From Salinivibrio sharmensis (GTDB lineage: Bacteria; Pseudomonadota; Gammaproteobacteria; Enterobacterales; Vibrionaceae), in NCBI RefSeq assembly GCF_001995985.1, contig NZ_MUFC01000006.1, positions 53,903 through 117,902 of the forward strand: a DNA stretch of 64,000 bases. Reading direction: 5' to 3'. Both the position numbers and the translations under genes were made by a program. Numbering within the stretch: position 1 is the stretch's first letter; every line of letters starts with the position of its first letter. Shown here piece by piece: positions 54,404 through 62,676 of the stretch. Under the pieces are notes generated by a model. It made no database searches. It saw only the letters and a list, made by a program, of their open reading frames with translations, and had not been told where the DNA came from.

Positions 54404-55783
54404 ATGAAAGAGAGAGTCTCCTCAGGTATTCCTGGGCTAGATCAAATCCTTAACGGTGGCGTCCTCCCTTCAACAGCGGTATTGGTGAGAGGTGGACCAG
54501 GTTTAGGTAAAACGACAACAGGCTTACAGTTCCTTTCTGCGGCGTCACAAGAAGGCGAGAGTCTATTTATTGGCTTTCAAGAGGCCGAGGACCAGCTCAA
54601 AACCAATGCAACAACAATTGGCGTTGATGTCTCAAACATTACCTTCCTCAGCTTGGCCCCAGACGACAGCTTTTTTAAAGAGCACGAGTCCTACGACATA
54701 TTCGCCTCCACCGATGTTGAGCACGAGCCGGTCACTAAAGCCATCGTCGACACCATTGAGACACTTAAGCCCACACGTGTTTTTGTCGACTCCTTTACGC
54801 ACCTACGCTTTCTTACTGCGGATGTTTTTCAATACCGCAAAGAGGTTCTGTCGTTCATCAACTATTTAACCGAGCGAGGCGCCACTGTGTTGTTCACGTC
54901 CGAACACAGTGATTCCTCACCTGATGACGATTTAAGATTCTTATCAGATGGCGTTATCTCGCTAAGCCAAACCCCGATGGGACAAGAAATCTGCGTTGAG
55001 AAGTTTCGCGGATCTGATTTCCTAAAAGGCTGCCATCAGATGCGCAATGGCGCTCACGGGGTTGAGGTGTTCCCGCGGCCACTTCCACCCAACGAAGAGC
55101 TGGTACCAGGGAGGTTTGAACCTATCTCGACGGGCATTGCGTCTATCGATAACCTGCTTGGCGGTGGGCTAGAGATGGGAACTGTCACCATGATCACCGG
55201 CCCCTCAGGCATTGGTAAATCCACCTTGAGCAGTTGCATTGCGGAACAACTCAGCCATAGCTTGGGTCATGTCAACATCTACCTGTTCGAAGAGGAGATC
55301 TCCTCATACCTCCACCGGGCACGACAACTCAATATCGCCCTGCAACACCAAGCAGAGGCAGAACGTTTAACTATCGAACAAATCGAGCCTTTGCAATATT
55401 TAGCCGATGAGTTTGCCGCCAAGGTGTACAAGGATGTTGTTCAAAATAACACTCGCTTGGTGGTGCTTGACAGCACGGCGGGATTCAAAATGACTTTGCG
55501 TGAGGAATCGATTCAAAAACGTTTGCATGCCCTCGCAAAAGGCTTATCGAGAATCAATGTCTCGGTGATTCTGGTGAATGAGACATTTGCACTTTATGGC
55601 GAAGACAGTATTTCTGAGAAAGGGATCAGCTACTTGTCGGACACCATTATCTCGCTGTCTTACTATGCGGACGATACCACGCACTCGCAAATTTCGGTGA
55701 TGAAGAAACGGTTGAGTGATTTTGATCGTAAGCCTCATCAGTACCTGATCGGCCCCGATAAAGTGCAAGCAGTGACTATTTGA
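54404..55783 (+). CDS. KaiC-like double-domain ATPase
   Basis: The protein is 459 residues with two RecA/KaiC domains in tandem. CI-like: Walker A GGPGLGKTT (K36), and FQEAEDQL where KaiC has its catalytic Glu pair (first Glu is Gln here). CII-like: GPSGIGKST (K272), LFEEEISSYL and the Walker B strand LVVLDSTAGF. Near the C-terminus GISYLSDTIISLSYY aligns with the KaiC phosphorylation strand; the first acceptor Ser is kept and the second (Thr in KaiC) is Tyr. No kaiA or kaiB lies nearby. First gene of a three-gene operon ending in an EAL protein, so it may gate c-di-GMP turnover. Confidence 0.88.
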   Translation: MKERVSSGIPGLDQILNGGVLPSTAVLVRGGPGLGKTTTGLQFLSAASQEGESLFIGFQEAEDQLKTNATTIGVDVSNITFLSLAPDDSFFKEHESYDIFASTDVEHEPVTKAIVDTIETLKPTRVFVDSFTHLRFLTADVFQYRKEVLSFINYLTERGATVLFTSEHSDSSPDDDLRFLSDGVISLSQTPMGQEICVEKFRGSDFLKGCHQMRNGAHGVEVFPRPLPPNEELVPGRFEPISTGIASIDNLLGGGLEMGTVTMITGPSGIGKSTLSSCIAEQLSHSLGHVNIYLFEEEISSYLHRARQLNIALQHQAEAERLTIEQIEPLQYLADEFAAKVYKDVVQNNTRLVVLDSTAGFKMTLREESIQKRLHALAKGLSRINVSVILVNETFALYGEDSISEKGISYLSDTIISLSYYADDTTHSQISVMKKRLSDFDRKPHQYLIGPDKVQAVTI

Positions 55784-55799
55784 CCAAGAGGTATGTAAG

Positions 55800-56177
55800 G
55801 TGACCAATAAAAGCACAGCATCATTAACTGTTTTTTTGTGCGTGAAATCACCGGGCAACCGAAAAGTGTTGGCCGCTTCTCTTGAAGAGGCGGGTTACCA
55901 TTGTCGTCCTTTAGTTAACGAAGCCGACATGGAGGCGGCAGCGGCGATTGGCGGTAAAAAGCTAGCCCTAGTCGATACCAGCGGCTTTGGTAGCAATGTG
56001 TGGCGCTTATGCGAAAAGCTACAGCAGATGAACACCGCGTTTATTGTTCTCTCACCACAGGAAATGCTGACAAGTTCAACCCAAGCCACTCAATATGGTG
56101 CGGTCAGCATCATACAAAAGCCTGTTGCCAAAAAAGCATTAATGCAGCTTGTTGCTGGTTTCACGGGTGAGGAGTAA
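55800..56177 (+). CDS. Receiver-like domain protein
   Basis: The protein is 125 residues starting at a GTG eight bases after AGAGG. The fold is that of a receiver: a hydrophobic strand VFLCVKSPGN, Asp59 at the phospho-acceptor position (LALVDTSGFG), and Lys107 in IIQKPVAKKAL. The acidic pair that binds magnesium in strand 1 is missing (VKSPGN), so normal phosphorylation is doubtful. It lies between the KaiC-like and EAL genes with gaps of 16 and 2 bp and is probably an adaptor between them. Confidence 0.75.
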   Translation: MTNKSTASLTVFLCVKSPGNRKVLAASLEEAGYHCRPLVNEADMEAAAAIGGKKLALVDTSGFGSNVWRLCEKLQQMNTAFIVLSPQEMLTSSTQATQYGAVSIIQKPVAKKALMQLVAGFTGEE

Positions 56178-56179
56178 CG

Positions 56180-57961
56180 ATGACCAGTACGGTTAGAAAC
56201 TTACCAATAATGGTAAACCCCGAACAAAAAGCAGAACGCAAAGATGATGGGTTCCAGCGTATTCAGGGTGCCAACGTTTTATTGGCTATCCATAACCCCA
56301 ACAACTTGGCGCTACTGCGCGAACAACTGAGCAGCGACTTCCAAATTTATGAAAATCCAAGTGACATAGACAATATCGAGTTTGATCTTGCGATCATCGA
56401 TATCCCCTCTCTCGAACAATGTAAAGATGCATTGCAACACAAAAAGATCCGATGCGAGCCCACACTGCTACCTGTGATGCTGATGCTTCCCAAGCGTGAT
56501 CTCAGACATAACCTTCGCCCCTATCTAGCACTGATTGAAGAATTCATCACCATGCCCGTTGACAAGGTAGAGTTTATGGAACGGGTCGTCATGCTACTAA
56601 GGGCGCGTTTTTTAGCCGTCGATCAGCGCGATAAACTCTATTATCTCGCCACTCATGACAGAGTCACTGGCCTCGCCAACGAGCAGCGATGCCTTGAACA
56701 TGTCACCGACACCATTCTCGCGGCGTCTGTGTTAAATAAAACGGTTTATGTGATTGTTTTTTCAATTAATCTAGAGCAGGTTTTTAAGTCTTTCGGGCAC
56801 TCAGGTCTCGAGCAATCCGCAGTGATATGCTCGCAACGAGCGCTTAACACCCTTACCGAACACGATAAACTTTTCCGCCTGACCACAGACACTTGGTGCC
56901 TAGTGACAGACCCTAGCCACAATAACTTGACGCATACGTTGTCCGTTTGCCAACAGCTGGTTAATGCCATGAGTGAGCCAGTTCACATCGAGCATGATCT
57001 GATCCATTTAGACACTGCTATTGGTGTCAGTCGTTACCCAGACGATGCGGTCAATACACGCCAAGTATTGGATGCGGCCATTAACGCCATTGATCCAACA
57101 CAGACGAGTGTCCCAAATTTCTATTCTAAAGGGCTACAAAAGGATGCCCTACGCTATATTCGAACCGAAACACTGCTGCGACAAGCTATTGGCAAAGAGC
57201 AATTTGAACTTTGGTATCAACCGCAAATAGATTTCGCCTCTGGAGAGGTAAAAAGTGTTGAGGCGTTAGTTCGGTGGCGATTGCCTGATGGTAACCTCGT
57301 CTCACCAGGGGACTTTATTCCCATAGCAGAGAAGACGGGGCTCATTACACAAATCGATCGGTGGGTGATCATGGAAGCGTGTGAAACCATGGCACGCTGG
57401 AAAGAGCTGGCGCTCTCTATTGAGCGCGTGGCGGTCAACGTCACGGCATGCGATGTAGAAGAGGATGATTTTGTTAGCTTTATTGATGAGGTTCTGAAAA
57501 GAAATCACATTCCCCCGCCTAACTTGGAACTGGAGATAACCGAGGGAGTCTTTTTTCACTCAAGGTCGCAAAACCTTGAAAAGCTTAGCCACCTCCGTAA
57601 GCGCGGGATCAGCATCGCGGTTGACGATTTTGGCACAGGTTATTCCTCACTCAGTTACTTGCACACGTTGCCGATCTCGACGCTCAAGATCGATCGCTCA
57701 TTCATCAACAGCATCTTAACCAGTGAAAACGACGTTGCCATCACTGAAAGCATTCTCTGGCTAGCAAAAACCTTTAAGCTGCAGACGGTTGCTGAAGGGA
57801 TCGAGACTGTTGAACAGGCTGGGTATTTGAAAAAGCTTGGCGTCGATATTGCCCAAGGCTTTTATTACGCCAAGCCGATGCCGGAAGCGCAATTTTTAGC
57901 CTGGCTGGCTACTCAACAAAACGCTGAGCGTGTTGAACAAAGACAAAGCGAAATATCATAA
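56180..57961 (+). CDS. Receiver-like / degenerate GGDEF / EAL c-di-GMP phosphodiesterase
   Basis: The protein is 593 residues; GAGGAG lies five bases before the ATG. An N-terminal receiver-like region (about 30-150: VLLAIHNPNNLALLREQL, LAIIDIPSLEQ) is followed by a GGDEF fold whose signature reads LTTDTW and cannot be catalytic. The EAL domain (about 330-580) is intact: EALVRWR, NVTACD, LEITEGVF, DDFGTGYSSLSYL, LKIDRSFI and AEGIET. It should degrade c-di-GMP to pGpG. Coexpression with the KaiC-like ATPase and receiver-like protein suggests ATP-dependent or stress-dependent gating. Confidence 0.9.
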   Translation: MTSTVRNLPIMVNPEQKAERKDDGFQRIQGANVLLAIHNPNNLALLREQLSSDFQIYENPSDIDNIEFDLAIIDIPSLEQCKDALQHKKIRCEPTLLPVMLMLPKRDLRHNLRPYLALIEEFITMPVDKVEFMERVVMLLRARFLAVDQRDKLYYLATHDRVTGLANEQRCLEHVTDTILAASVLNKTVYVIVFSINLEQVFKSFGHSGLEQSAVICSQRALNTLTEHDKLFRLTTDTWCLVTDPSHNNLTHTLSVCQQLVNAMSEPVHIEHDLIHLDTAIGVSRYPDDAVNTRQVLDAAINAIDPTQTSVPNFYSKGLQKDALRYIRTETLLRQAIGKEQFELWYQPQIDFASGEVKSVEALVRWRLPDGNLVSPGDFIPIAEKTGLITQIDRWVIMEACETMARWKELALSIERVAVNVTACDVEEDDFVSFIDEVLKRNHIPPPNLELEITEGVFFHSRSQNLEKLSHLRKRGISIAVDDFGTGYSSLSYLHTLPISTLKIDRSFINSILTSENDVAITESILWLAKTFKLQTVAEGIETVEQAGYLKKLGVDIAQGFYYAKPMPEAQFLAWLATQQNAERVEQRQSEIS

Positions 57962-58007
57962 GCAATACCATCGCCACCGGCGATTGATAGCCGCTCACCC
58001 CTCTCGA

Positions 58008-58226
58008 TTATAGCGCCCCAGCAAGCCTTTTTAGGTAGGTTTTAGCTAATTCGTGTTGCCCACGGCTCAACCATTTAATGCAATCAAACAGCTCCCAAAT
58101 CAGCCCTTCATCCCCGCTGGTGTAAACAGGAAAGTTCTCATGCTTAGGGGCTGGCTCATCCGTCACTCGCGTGGGGACAATGTCTGCTTTATCAAATAAC
58201 ACAACAAAGGGCTGCGCGGAGCGCAA
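58008..58226 (-). CDS. Small protein in frame downstream of yegD
   Basis: The protein is 72 residues from a TTG at 58226. It reads VVLFDKADIVPTRV and then NFPVYTSGDEGLIWELFDCIKWLSRGQHELAKTYLKRLAG, a well-formed amphipathic helical end. It is in the same reading frame as yegD, separated only by a TAA and three sense codons, and it has no good ribosome-binding site. It could be a coupled small protein or a former C-terminal extension. Family not recognised. Confidence 0.55.
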   Translation of the reverse strand: MRSAQPFVVLFDKADIVPTRVTDEPAPKHENFPVYTSGDEGLIWELFDCIKWLSRGQHELAKTYLKRLAGAL

Positions 58227-58238
58227 CGACTGTTGGGC

Positions 58239-59591
58239 TTACTTAAAACAAACTTCCGCCCAACGCGCTAAGCCTGCGGTGACTGAGCCAAAGTAGTCAC
58301 CACTCACTACAGGAATGTTCGGCAACTCTGCTTGTACAGCCTCACGTAAAAAAGGCGAGCGTGCCGAGCCACCTGTCATAAAAATCACGTCAGGCTTTAC
58401 ACCGGCCTGAGCGACCACATCGTGAACTAAGGCGATCATCTTACGTTTGGGCGCTTCAATCGCATCAATCATGTTATCGCGCGATACATCAACGTCCACG
58501 CGCTCTGAGAACAGTTGAATACCCGCTCGGTATGCGGCTTGATCCGACAACGCAATCTTTGCTTCTTCCGCACGACGGACAATGTTGTAACCCAGTGACT
58601 CGTGATACACCTCAAGCAAACGGGCCAGTTTATGTGGCTCTTGCGCTTGCTTATGCAGCCCTTTGAGCACCGCCAAATTTTCAAACGCATAGAAATCGTT
58701 TTGCGCTTGTACGTTGTTAATCGCGATAGGGTTGGAAAACTGCGTAATCGGCATCTCAATGCCAGATTCCATTTTGCTGCCCATCCCAAACGGGAACATC
58801 ATTTGTTTGAATGCCAACGCAATATCTAGATCATTGCCGCCAATACGCTGGCCTTTGTGCGCTAACAAACTTGCACTGCGATCGCTACTACCGCGCCATG
58901 ATGGCCCCATCTCAATCAACGAACAGTCTGTGGTCCCCCCACCGATATCGACCACCAGAACGATTTGGTCTTCGCTCAGCGTCGCTTCATAGTCCAGACC
59001 GGCAGCAACCGGTTCAAACTGAAATTCAATCTGTTTAAAGCCCGCCCGCTTAGCCGCATTGAGTAAAATACCTTCAGCTTGGCGGTTTGCCATCTCGCCT
59101 CCACGGCCTTGAAAATTGATCGGCCGACCGATCACCGCATCATGAATACTCTGTTGGGCTTGGTGTTCGGCTTGCGTTTTGATGTTGTCCATCATTGTGC
59201 ATACGAGGTCTTCAAAAAAGCGCAGTTGGGCATCACGTAAACCTGACGCACCAAGGAAAGATTTAGGCGATTTCACGTAGTACATATCGCGCGGATCATC
59301 GAGATAGCGGTCGAGCGCCGCTTGACCAAACGCCATGTCCTCCGCCTCAAGTTCAATGCTTTCCTCTCGGTTTACATGGATGGCGCGGCGCAACATCTGC
59401 TCGCCAATCGTATCTAGCGGCTTGATGCCACGGTGACGAAACAGATACTCAGACACAGATTCGCGCGTAGGTGCGGCAAGGGAGGAAGGAATAAACGTGC
59501 TGTCCCCTTCTAGACGTAACAGCGTCGGCTGACCGTTCTCAATCTTCGCCACCGAACAATTGGCTGTACCATAGTCAAAGCCGATATACAT
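58239..59591 (-). CDS. yegD: YegD-type Hsp70-family chaperone-like protein
   Basis: The protein is 450 residues, the same length as E. coli YegD. It has an actin-fold ATPase: phosphate 1 MYIGFDYGTANCSVA, phosphate 2 VLVVDIGGGTTDCSLIE, the adenosine motif FMTGGSARSPFLREAV, and a terminal VTAGLARWAEVCFK. It lacks the Hsp70 peptide-binding domain, so it is an ATPase-only member of unknown client. Transcribed leftwards; the small downstream frame follows in phase. Confidence 0.92.
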   Translation of the reverse strand: MYIGFDYGTANCSVAKIENGQPTLLRLEGDSTFIPSSLAAPTRESVSEYLFRHRGIKPLDTIGEQMLRRAIHVNREESIELEAEDMAFGQAALDRYLDDPRDMYYVKSPKSFLGASGLRDAQLRFFEDLVCTMMDNIKTQAEHQAQQSIHDAVIGRPINFQGRGGEMANRQAEGILLNAAKRAGFKQIEFQFEPVAAGLDYEATLSEDQIVLVVDIGGGTTDCSLIEMGPSWRGSSDRSASLLAHKGQRIGGNDLDIALAFKQMMFPFGMGSKMESGIEMPITQFSNPIAINNVQAQNDFYAFENLAVLKGLHKQAQEPHKLARLLEVYHESLGYNIVRRAEEAKIALSDQAAYRAGIQLFSERVDVDVSRDNMIDAIEAPKRKMIALVHDVVAQAGVKPDVIFMTGGSARSPFLREAVQAELPNIPVVSGDYFGSVTAGLARWAEVCFK

Positions 59592-59765
59592 AAATCCCTC
59601 TCACCGCAGAAAAAGTCGGCAATGCTACCTCAACCGTGGCGGGATTTCTAACATCCGTGTGCCCAAGCCAATCTGACTATCTGGGCCCGTGCCCCGCTAT
59701 CCATTGTCATCTTGGTGAACCTGAATTACACCTTGTCGGCAAAATAGGCCATGTTTTTGCAGTCG

Positions 59766-59984
59766 TCATAAATTATTTTTGACCATCTCCTTGATGGTTC
59801 TTGCCTTAACAAAATGATCTAATTGATGGGTCTGTATCCACCAGGTTGCGGCTTCCATCAACTGCTCTGGATCGTCATTTTTGTTTTTGAAGAACGCATA
59901 AAATGACACACCGACATTCTCACCTTTCGCTTTGATTTTTTGATCACATACCGCTAGGATTTTCGCTCTCAGCTCCCCTCTCAT
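59766..59984 (-). CDS. DUF6500-like small protein
   Basis: The protein is 72 residues: MRGELRAKILAVCDQKIKAK, then VGVSFYAFFKNKNDDPEQLMEAATWWIQTHQLDHFVKARTIKEMV. The NKNDDPxxLMEAAxWW block matches DUF6500 as I recall it. It lies 17 bp after ogt on the same strand and is probably cotranscribed. Function unknown. Confidence 0.7.
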   Translation of the reverse strand: MRGELRAKILAVCDQKIKAKGENVGVSFYAFFKNKNDDPEQLMEAATWWIQTHQLDHFVKARTIKEMVKNNL

Positions 59985-60001
59985 GCGACCCTACCCTATC
60001 C

Positions 60002-60514
60002 TTAAATGAATAAATTCTGCTCTAATTCTAAAAGGCGCTTTTTCAGTGACAGACCGCCACCATAGCCAATAAGCTCCCCTTGGGTGCCGATAACCCTATG
60101 GCAAGGAATAATAATCGCCAACGCATTGGCCCCGTTGGCATTGCCAACCGCACGTACTGCGGCGTCATTACCAATCGATACTGCCAACTCTTGATACGTC
60201 ACCCTGTCACCATATTGAATGTTGCTTAATGCACTCCATACCGACCGTTGAAAATCGGTACCCGCCAAAAGTAAAGGAAGGTCAAAAGTTTTTCGCTCAC
60301 CCAAAAAATATTCCTCGAGTTGAGCACGAGTAGCAGCTAACACATCATCGCTCTTTTCTACAAAATCAGCGTAAAGAATCCGTTTAATGCGCTCATCAAC
60401 AGCACTTCTCATCTTGCGATATCGGAAGTCACACAAGCAAAGCTTACCTTGATACGAACCAAGGATAAATTCGGCATAAGGGTGTTTATAATACTGGATA
60501 TTTATTGTGTTCAT
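60002..60514 (-). CDS. ogt: Methylated-DNA-protein-cysteine methyltransferase
   Basis: The protein is 170 residues. The N-terminal Ada/Ogt-like fold is followed by the catalytic domain: TDFQRSVWSALSNIQYGDRVTYQELA, AVRAVGNANGANALAIIIPCHRVIG with acceptor Cys138, and LIGYGGGLSLKKRLLELE. It repairs O6-alkylguanine and O4-alkylthymine by suicidal transfer to the cysteine. The N-terminus contains LCLCDFRYRK as in the Ogt/Ada-type subgroup. Confidence 0.93.
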   Translation of the reverse strand: MNTINIQYYKHPYAEFILGSYQGKLCLCDFRYRKMRSAVDERIKRILYADFVEKSDDVLAATRAQLEEYFLGERKTFDLPLLLAGTDFQRSVWSALSNIQYGDRVTYQELAVSIGNDAAVRAVGNANGANALAIIIPCHRVIGTQGELIGYGGGLSLKKRLLELEQNLFI

Positions 60515-60611
60515 TGTGCTCTTTTATAAATAGTTTTCCACTACCAACATGGATACTTGTCTTATCTGTTTCAACTTCTAGGTTAATTACCCCTAAGTGT
60601 TTCTAAAATTC

Positions 60612-61211
60612 TCATACCATCGCTTTTACAGCAACCACTGAAAAAATATGCCAATGCTTAGGGGTTCCGACCATTGTCGCGCCAGGTTCATCACGCTCTT
60701 TGAAACTGACTATTTCAAACTCTTCAAATAAGATCTCAACTTGTTCTTTACTCAACGGTGCCGTCGGTAACCGAAAATTCGTTGCCCAAGTATCTCTAGG
60801 CCCCATAAAATCACCTACAAAAACACCACCAGCCCCGATAGAAGAAGCAATTTTTTTCCATGTATTTTTAAACTCTACCGGATCAGCAAAGAACAAACTT
60901 GAGTTTGCTATCACTATGCCAGTAGAAGGATAATTGAAAGACTCAAAGGAGCACTCTGAAAGTTTAACTAGCGGCTTTGAACTAAACCTTTCTGAACATA
61001 TCGCAATAGATTCTGGATTAATATCAAAGCCATACACCTGATAGCCTTGCTGCTCTAAATACGCTATCTCACTTCCGGTTCCACAACCGCAATCAACAGC
61101 GGTTTTCAGTCCAGACTGATCCAACTCAATGGCGAGTTCAGTGCGTGAATTGTGGGGGCGTAACAATGATTTTTCGTAGTACTGACGCCAAGTTGCTGAA
61201 GTATCATCCAT
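60612..61211 (-). CDS. Class I SAM-dependent methyltransferase
   Basis: The protein is 199 residues from the ATG at 61211; ten more codons would start at TTG without a site. Motif I is AVDCGCGTGSEIAYLEQQGY, with acidic VYGFDINPES after it, then GIVIANSSLFFADP and GGVFVGDFMGPRDTW. It is a small-molecule or tellurite-resistance-like Rossmann methyltransferase; substrate unknown. AT-rich compared with genes before 58000 and directly downstream of an attC-like element, as expected for a mobile cassette gene. Confidence 0.85.
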   Translation of the reverse strand: MDDTSATWRQYYEKSLLRPHNSRTELAIELDQSGLKTAVDCGCGTGSEIAYLEQQGYQVYGFDINPESIAICSERFSSKPLVKLSECSFESFNYPSTGIVIANSSLFFADPVEFKNTWKKIASSIGAGGVFVGDFMGPRDTWATNFRLPTAPLSKEQVEILFEEFEIVSFKERDEPGATMVGTPKHWHIFSVVAVKAMV

Positions 61212-61246
61212 AACGTTAAATATTCCAATAAAGTGAGCCAAATTAA

Positions 61247-61346
61247 GGTGTGAACAACGCTTATCCCTTAGCTAATCCATTGTGCGTAAGTACCAAAGCT
61301 GATTAAAACTGAAAATGCCAAGCGCTGAAAATTTCTCTTAAACACC
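61247..61346 (-). repeat. attC-like imperfect inverted repeat (candidate integron recombination site)
   Basis: The 100-bp stretch begins at the 3' end of the GNAT gene. Its ends GGTGT and ACACC are inverted. Inside lie AAGCGCTG (61320-61327) and CAACGCTT (61255-61262), complementary at seven of eight bases. On the minus strand it reads TTTAAGAGAAATTTTCAGCG and then CTTGGCATTTT, very close to the remembered left half of Vibrio attC sites. The outer core is not a perfect GTTRRRY, so it may be decayed. Confidence 0.5.
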
Positions 61347-61871
61347 TTGCCTGTTGCGTGCTAACCACTCCGAACGCAGCATCCCATATTTAACTGAATC
61401 GTAGTACTTGCCCTCGTAGTAACGAACTTTTCGCAATCTAGCTTCTTGCTGGAAACCTAATTTCATTGCTACCGACATCATGCGAGGGTTACCCGACCAG
61501 GTTGTCATACCAACACGCTCAATTTCTTTAGTATTAAATAAGTACGAAACCCAGAGAGGAATGGCTCGTGCTGCGATACCCTTCCCCCAATATGCAGAAT
61601 CGTAAATGATGATACCAGCTTCAAGCCAGCGAGTTTCTTCACACTCCCAGTAACAATTTACTGTCCCAACAGGCACATCATCCACAGTGACTAACTGTAA
61701 GTCTGAACCATTTAGTAATCTTTGAAATGAAGATTTCTCAAATTGTTCTAGTGATGGATGTGTGTAAGGAAAGTAAGGGCCATTAAACTTTGTCCATTCA
61801 TCATTTGAAACAATCAAAGAATGGAGGAATTCCAGTTCGTTTTCCTTGGCTGGTCTTATTTCTACTTCCAT
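61338..61871 (-). CDS. GNAT acetyltransferase, RimJ/RimL-like
   Basis: The protein is 177 residues from the ATG at 61871, three bases behind AAGGAA; a longer upstream frame lacks support. It shows the RimL-type GNAT pattern: FNGPYFPYTHPSLEQFE, EAGIIIYDSAYWGKGIAARAIPLWVSYLF (acetyl-CoA loop YWGKGIA), ERVGMTTWSGNPRMMSVAMKLGFQQEARLRK and VKYGMLRSEW. Its stop codon lies inside the attC-like element, the usual arrangement for an integron cassette. Confidence 0.85.
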   Translation of the reverse strand: MEVEIRPAKENELEFLHSLIVSNDEWTKFNGPYFPYTHPSLEQFEKSSFQRLLNGSDLQLVTVDDVPVGTVNCYWECEETRWLEAGIIIYDSAYWGKGIAARAIPLWVSYLFNTKEIERVGMTTWSGNPRMMSVAMKLGFQQEARLRKVRYYEGKYYDSVKYGMLRSEWLARNRQGV

Positions 61872-62034
61872 ATATTCCTTAATACTTCCCGATTCTTTGT
61901 AGCAAACTAATACGGAGCACACCGAAACACTTTAAAAGTGGTACGTCCAAGTGACGCGAACTGTCATAAATTTGCTCGGACAAACTGCTCAACACTAAGA
62001 TACCGTCCCTTGCTTTGGTAGTGCCCATCTAAGG

Positions 62035-62436
62035 CTAGGCCATCTTTTCTAGCGGAGCATTGTCATACCCAAAATCTTGAATCTCTCGAATGTAGCGCTC
62101 TATGAAGCCTTGAGGCGCGAGTTCACGCCATTGCAGCACATGAACCAACTCATGGAAGTGAAGCGGGAGATCGTGTGCAATTTTTTTCTTGACGTAATAA
62201 GTATCGTTATAGGTAATACCGTCCATGTCCATGTCGATAAAGTCTCCTAGACCAGCAACCCGAAGTCCTGGAAAATCAGGCTTTGGGAGTTCGTCGGTAA
62301 CAACGAAGAATGCTGTCTTCAGAAATCCAGGCGAGTAGAAACCATTGAAATGTTCTTCAAGGACAGAGCAAGACCGACGCACTTCTCTATGTGAGAAATT
62401 CACCTGATGTATCCAACCCTCTATCTCTTCGATCAT
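62035..62436 (-). CDS. Small HExxH-motif protein, putative zinc metallopeptidase
   Basis: The protein is 133 residues; GGAGGAGTA precedes the ATG. The centre contains LHFHELVHVLQWREL, an HExxH zinc motif inside a helix, followed by FIERYIREIQDFGYDNAPLE, where a downstream Glu could be the third ligand. The first half includes YVKKKIAHDLP and an acidic GDFIDMDMDGITYND. The family is not named. Size and AT content fit an accessory cassette gene. Confidence 0.7.
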   Translation of the reverse strand: MIEEIEGWIHQVNFSHREVRRSCSVLEEHFNGFYSPGFLKTAFFVVTDELPKPDFPGLRVAGLGDFIDMDMDGITYNDTYYVKKKIAHDLPLHFHELVHVLQWRELAPQGFIERYIREIQDFGYDNAPLEKMA

Positions 62437-62538
62437 TACTCCTCCATTTATAATGATTAGCTCAGCTGCGGCCGCTGCTTAGCACTGGAAAACAGCTGCT
62501 TGTCTAATAAAGCAACGGGCTTGTTCAACACCCAAATA

Positions 62539-62560
62539 AAGTGTCGGCTGTGCGACACTT
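62539..62560. terminator. Hairpin after the proline-rich micro-protein gene
   Basis: AAGTGTCG and CGACACTT pair perfectly around GCTGTG, 12 bases beyond the micro-protein stop. On the minus strand it is followed by TTATTT, so weak rho-independent termination is plausible. Confidence 0.6.
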
Positions 62561-62571
62561 ATTCTTATTTG

Positions 62572-62676
62572 CTAGCTGCCTGCCTTTTTAGGCTTTGGAG
62601 CCTCATCTTTCAAGGACCTTGTGCCCGGAGGAGTTGACGCTTTAGGTGGTGGAGGCGGCGGTGTTTTATTGGACAT
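62572..62676 (-). CDS. 34-residue proline-rich micro-protein
   Basis: The ATG at 62676 has AAAAGGAGTGACT directly upstream, one of the better ribosome-binding sites in this region. The product starts MSNKTPPPPPPKASTPPG and continues to a lysine/proline tail (DEAPKPKKAGS); it should be disordered. A hairpin follows the stop. A six-proline run needs elongation factor P for efficient translation. Family not recognised. Confidence 0.6.
   Translation of the reverse strand: MSNKTPPPPPPKASTPPGTRSLKDEAPKPKKAGS

Noticed and set aside
54329..54406. 25-codon plus-strand frame overlapping the KaiC-like start by ATGA
   Set aside because: Codons are rich in ATA and CTA, the product is not recognisable, and KaiC has its own GGGG-containing site; a leader role is possible but unsupported.
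62460..62535. Second attC-like element between the HExxH and proline-rich genes
   Set aside because: Some local inverted segments (GCTGCTTAGCAC, GTGCTAAGCAGC-like) are present, but the Vibrio attC core elements seen at 61247-61346 are missing.
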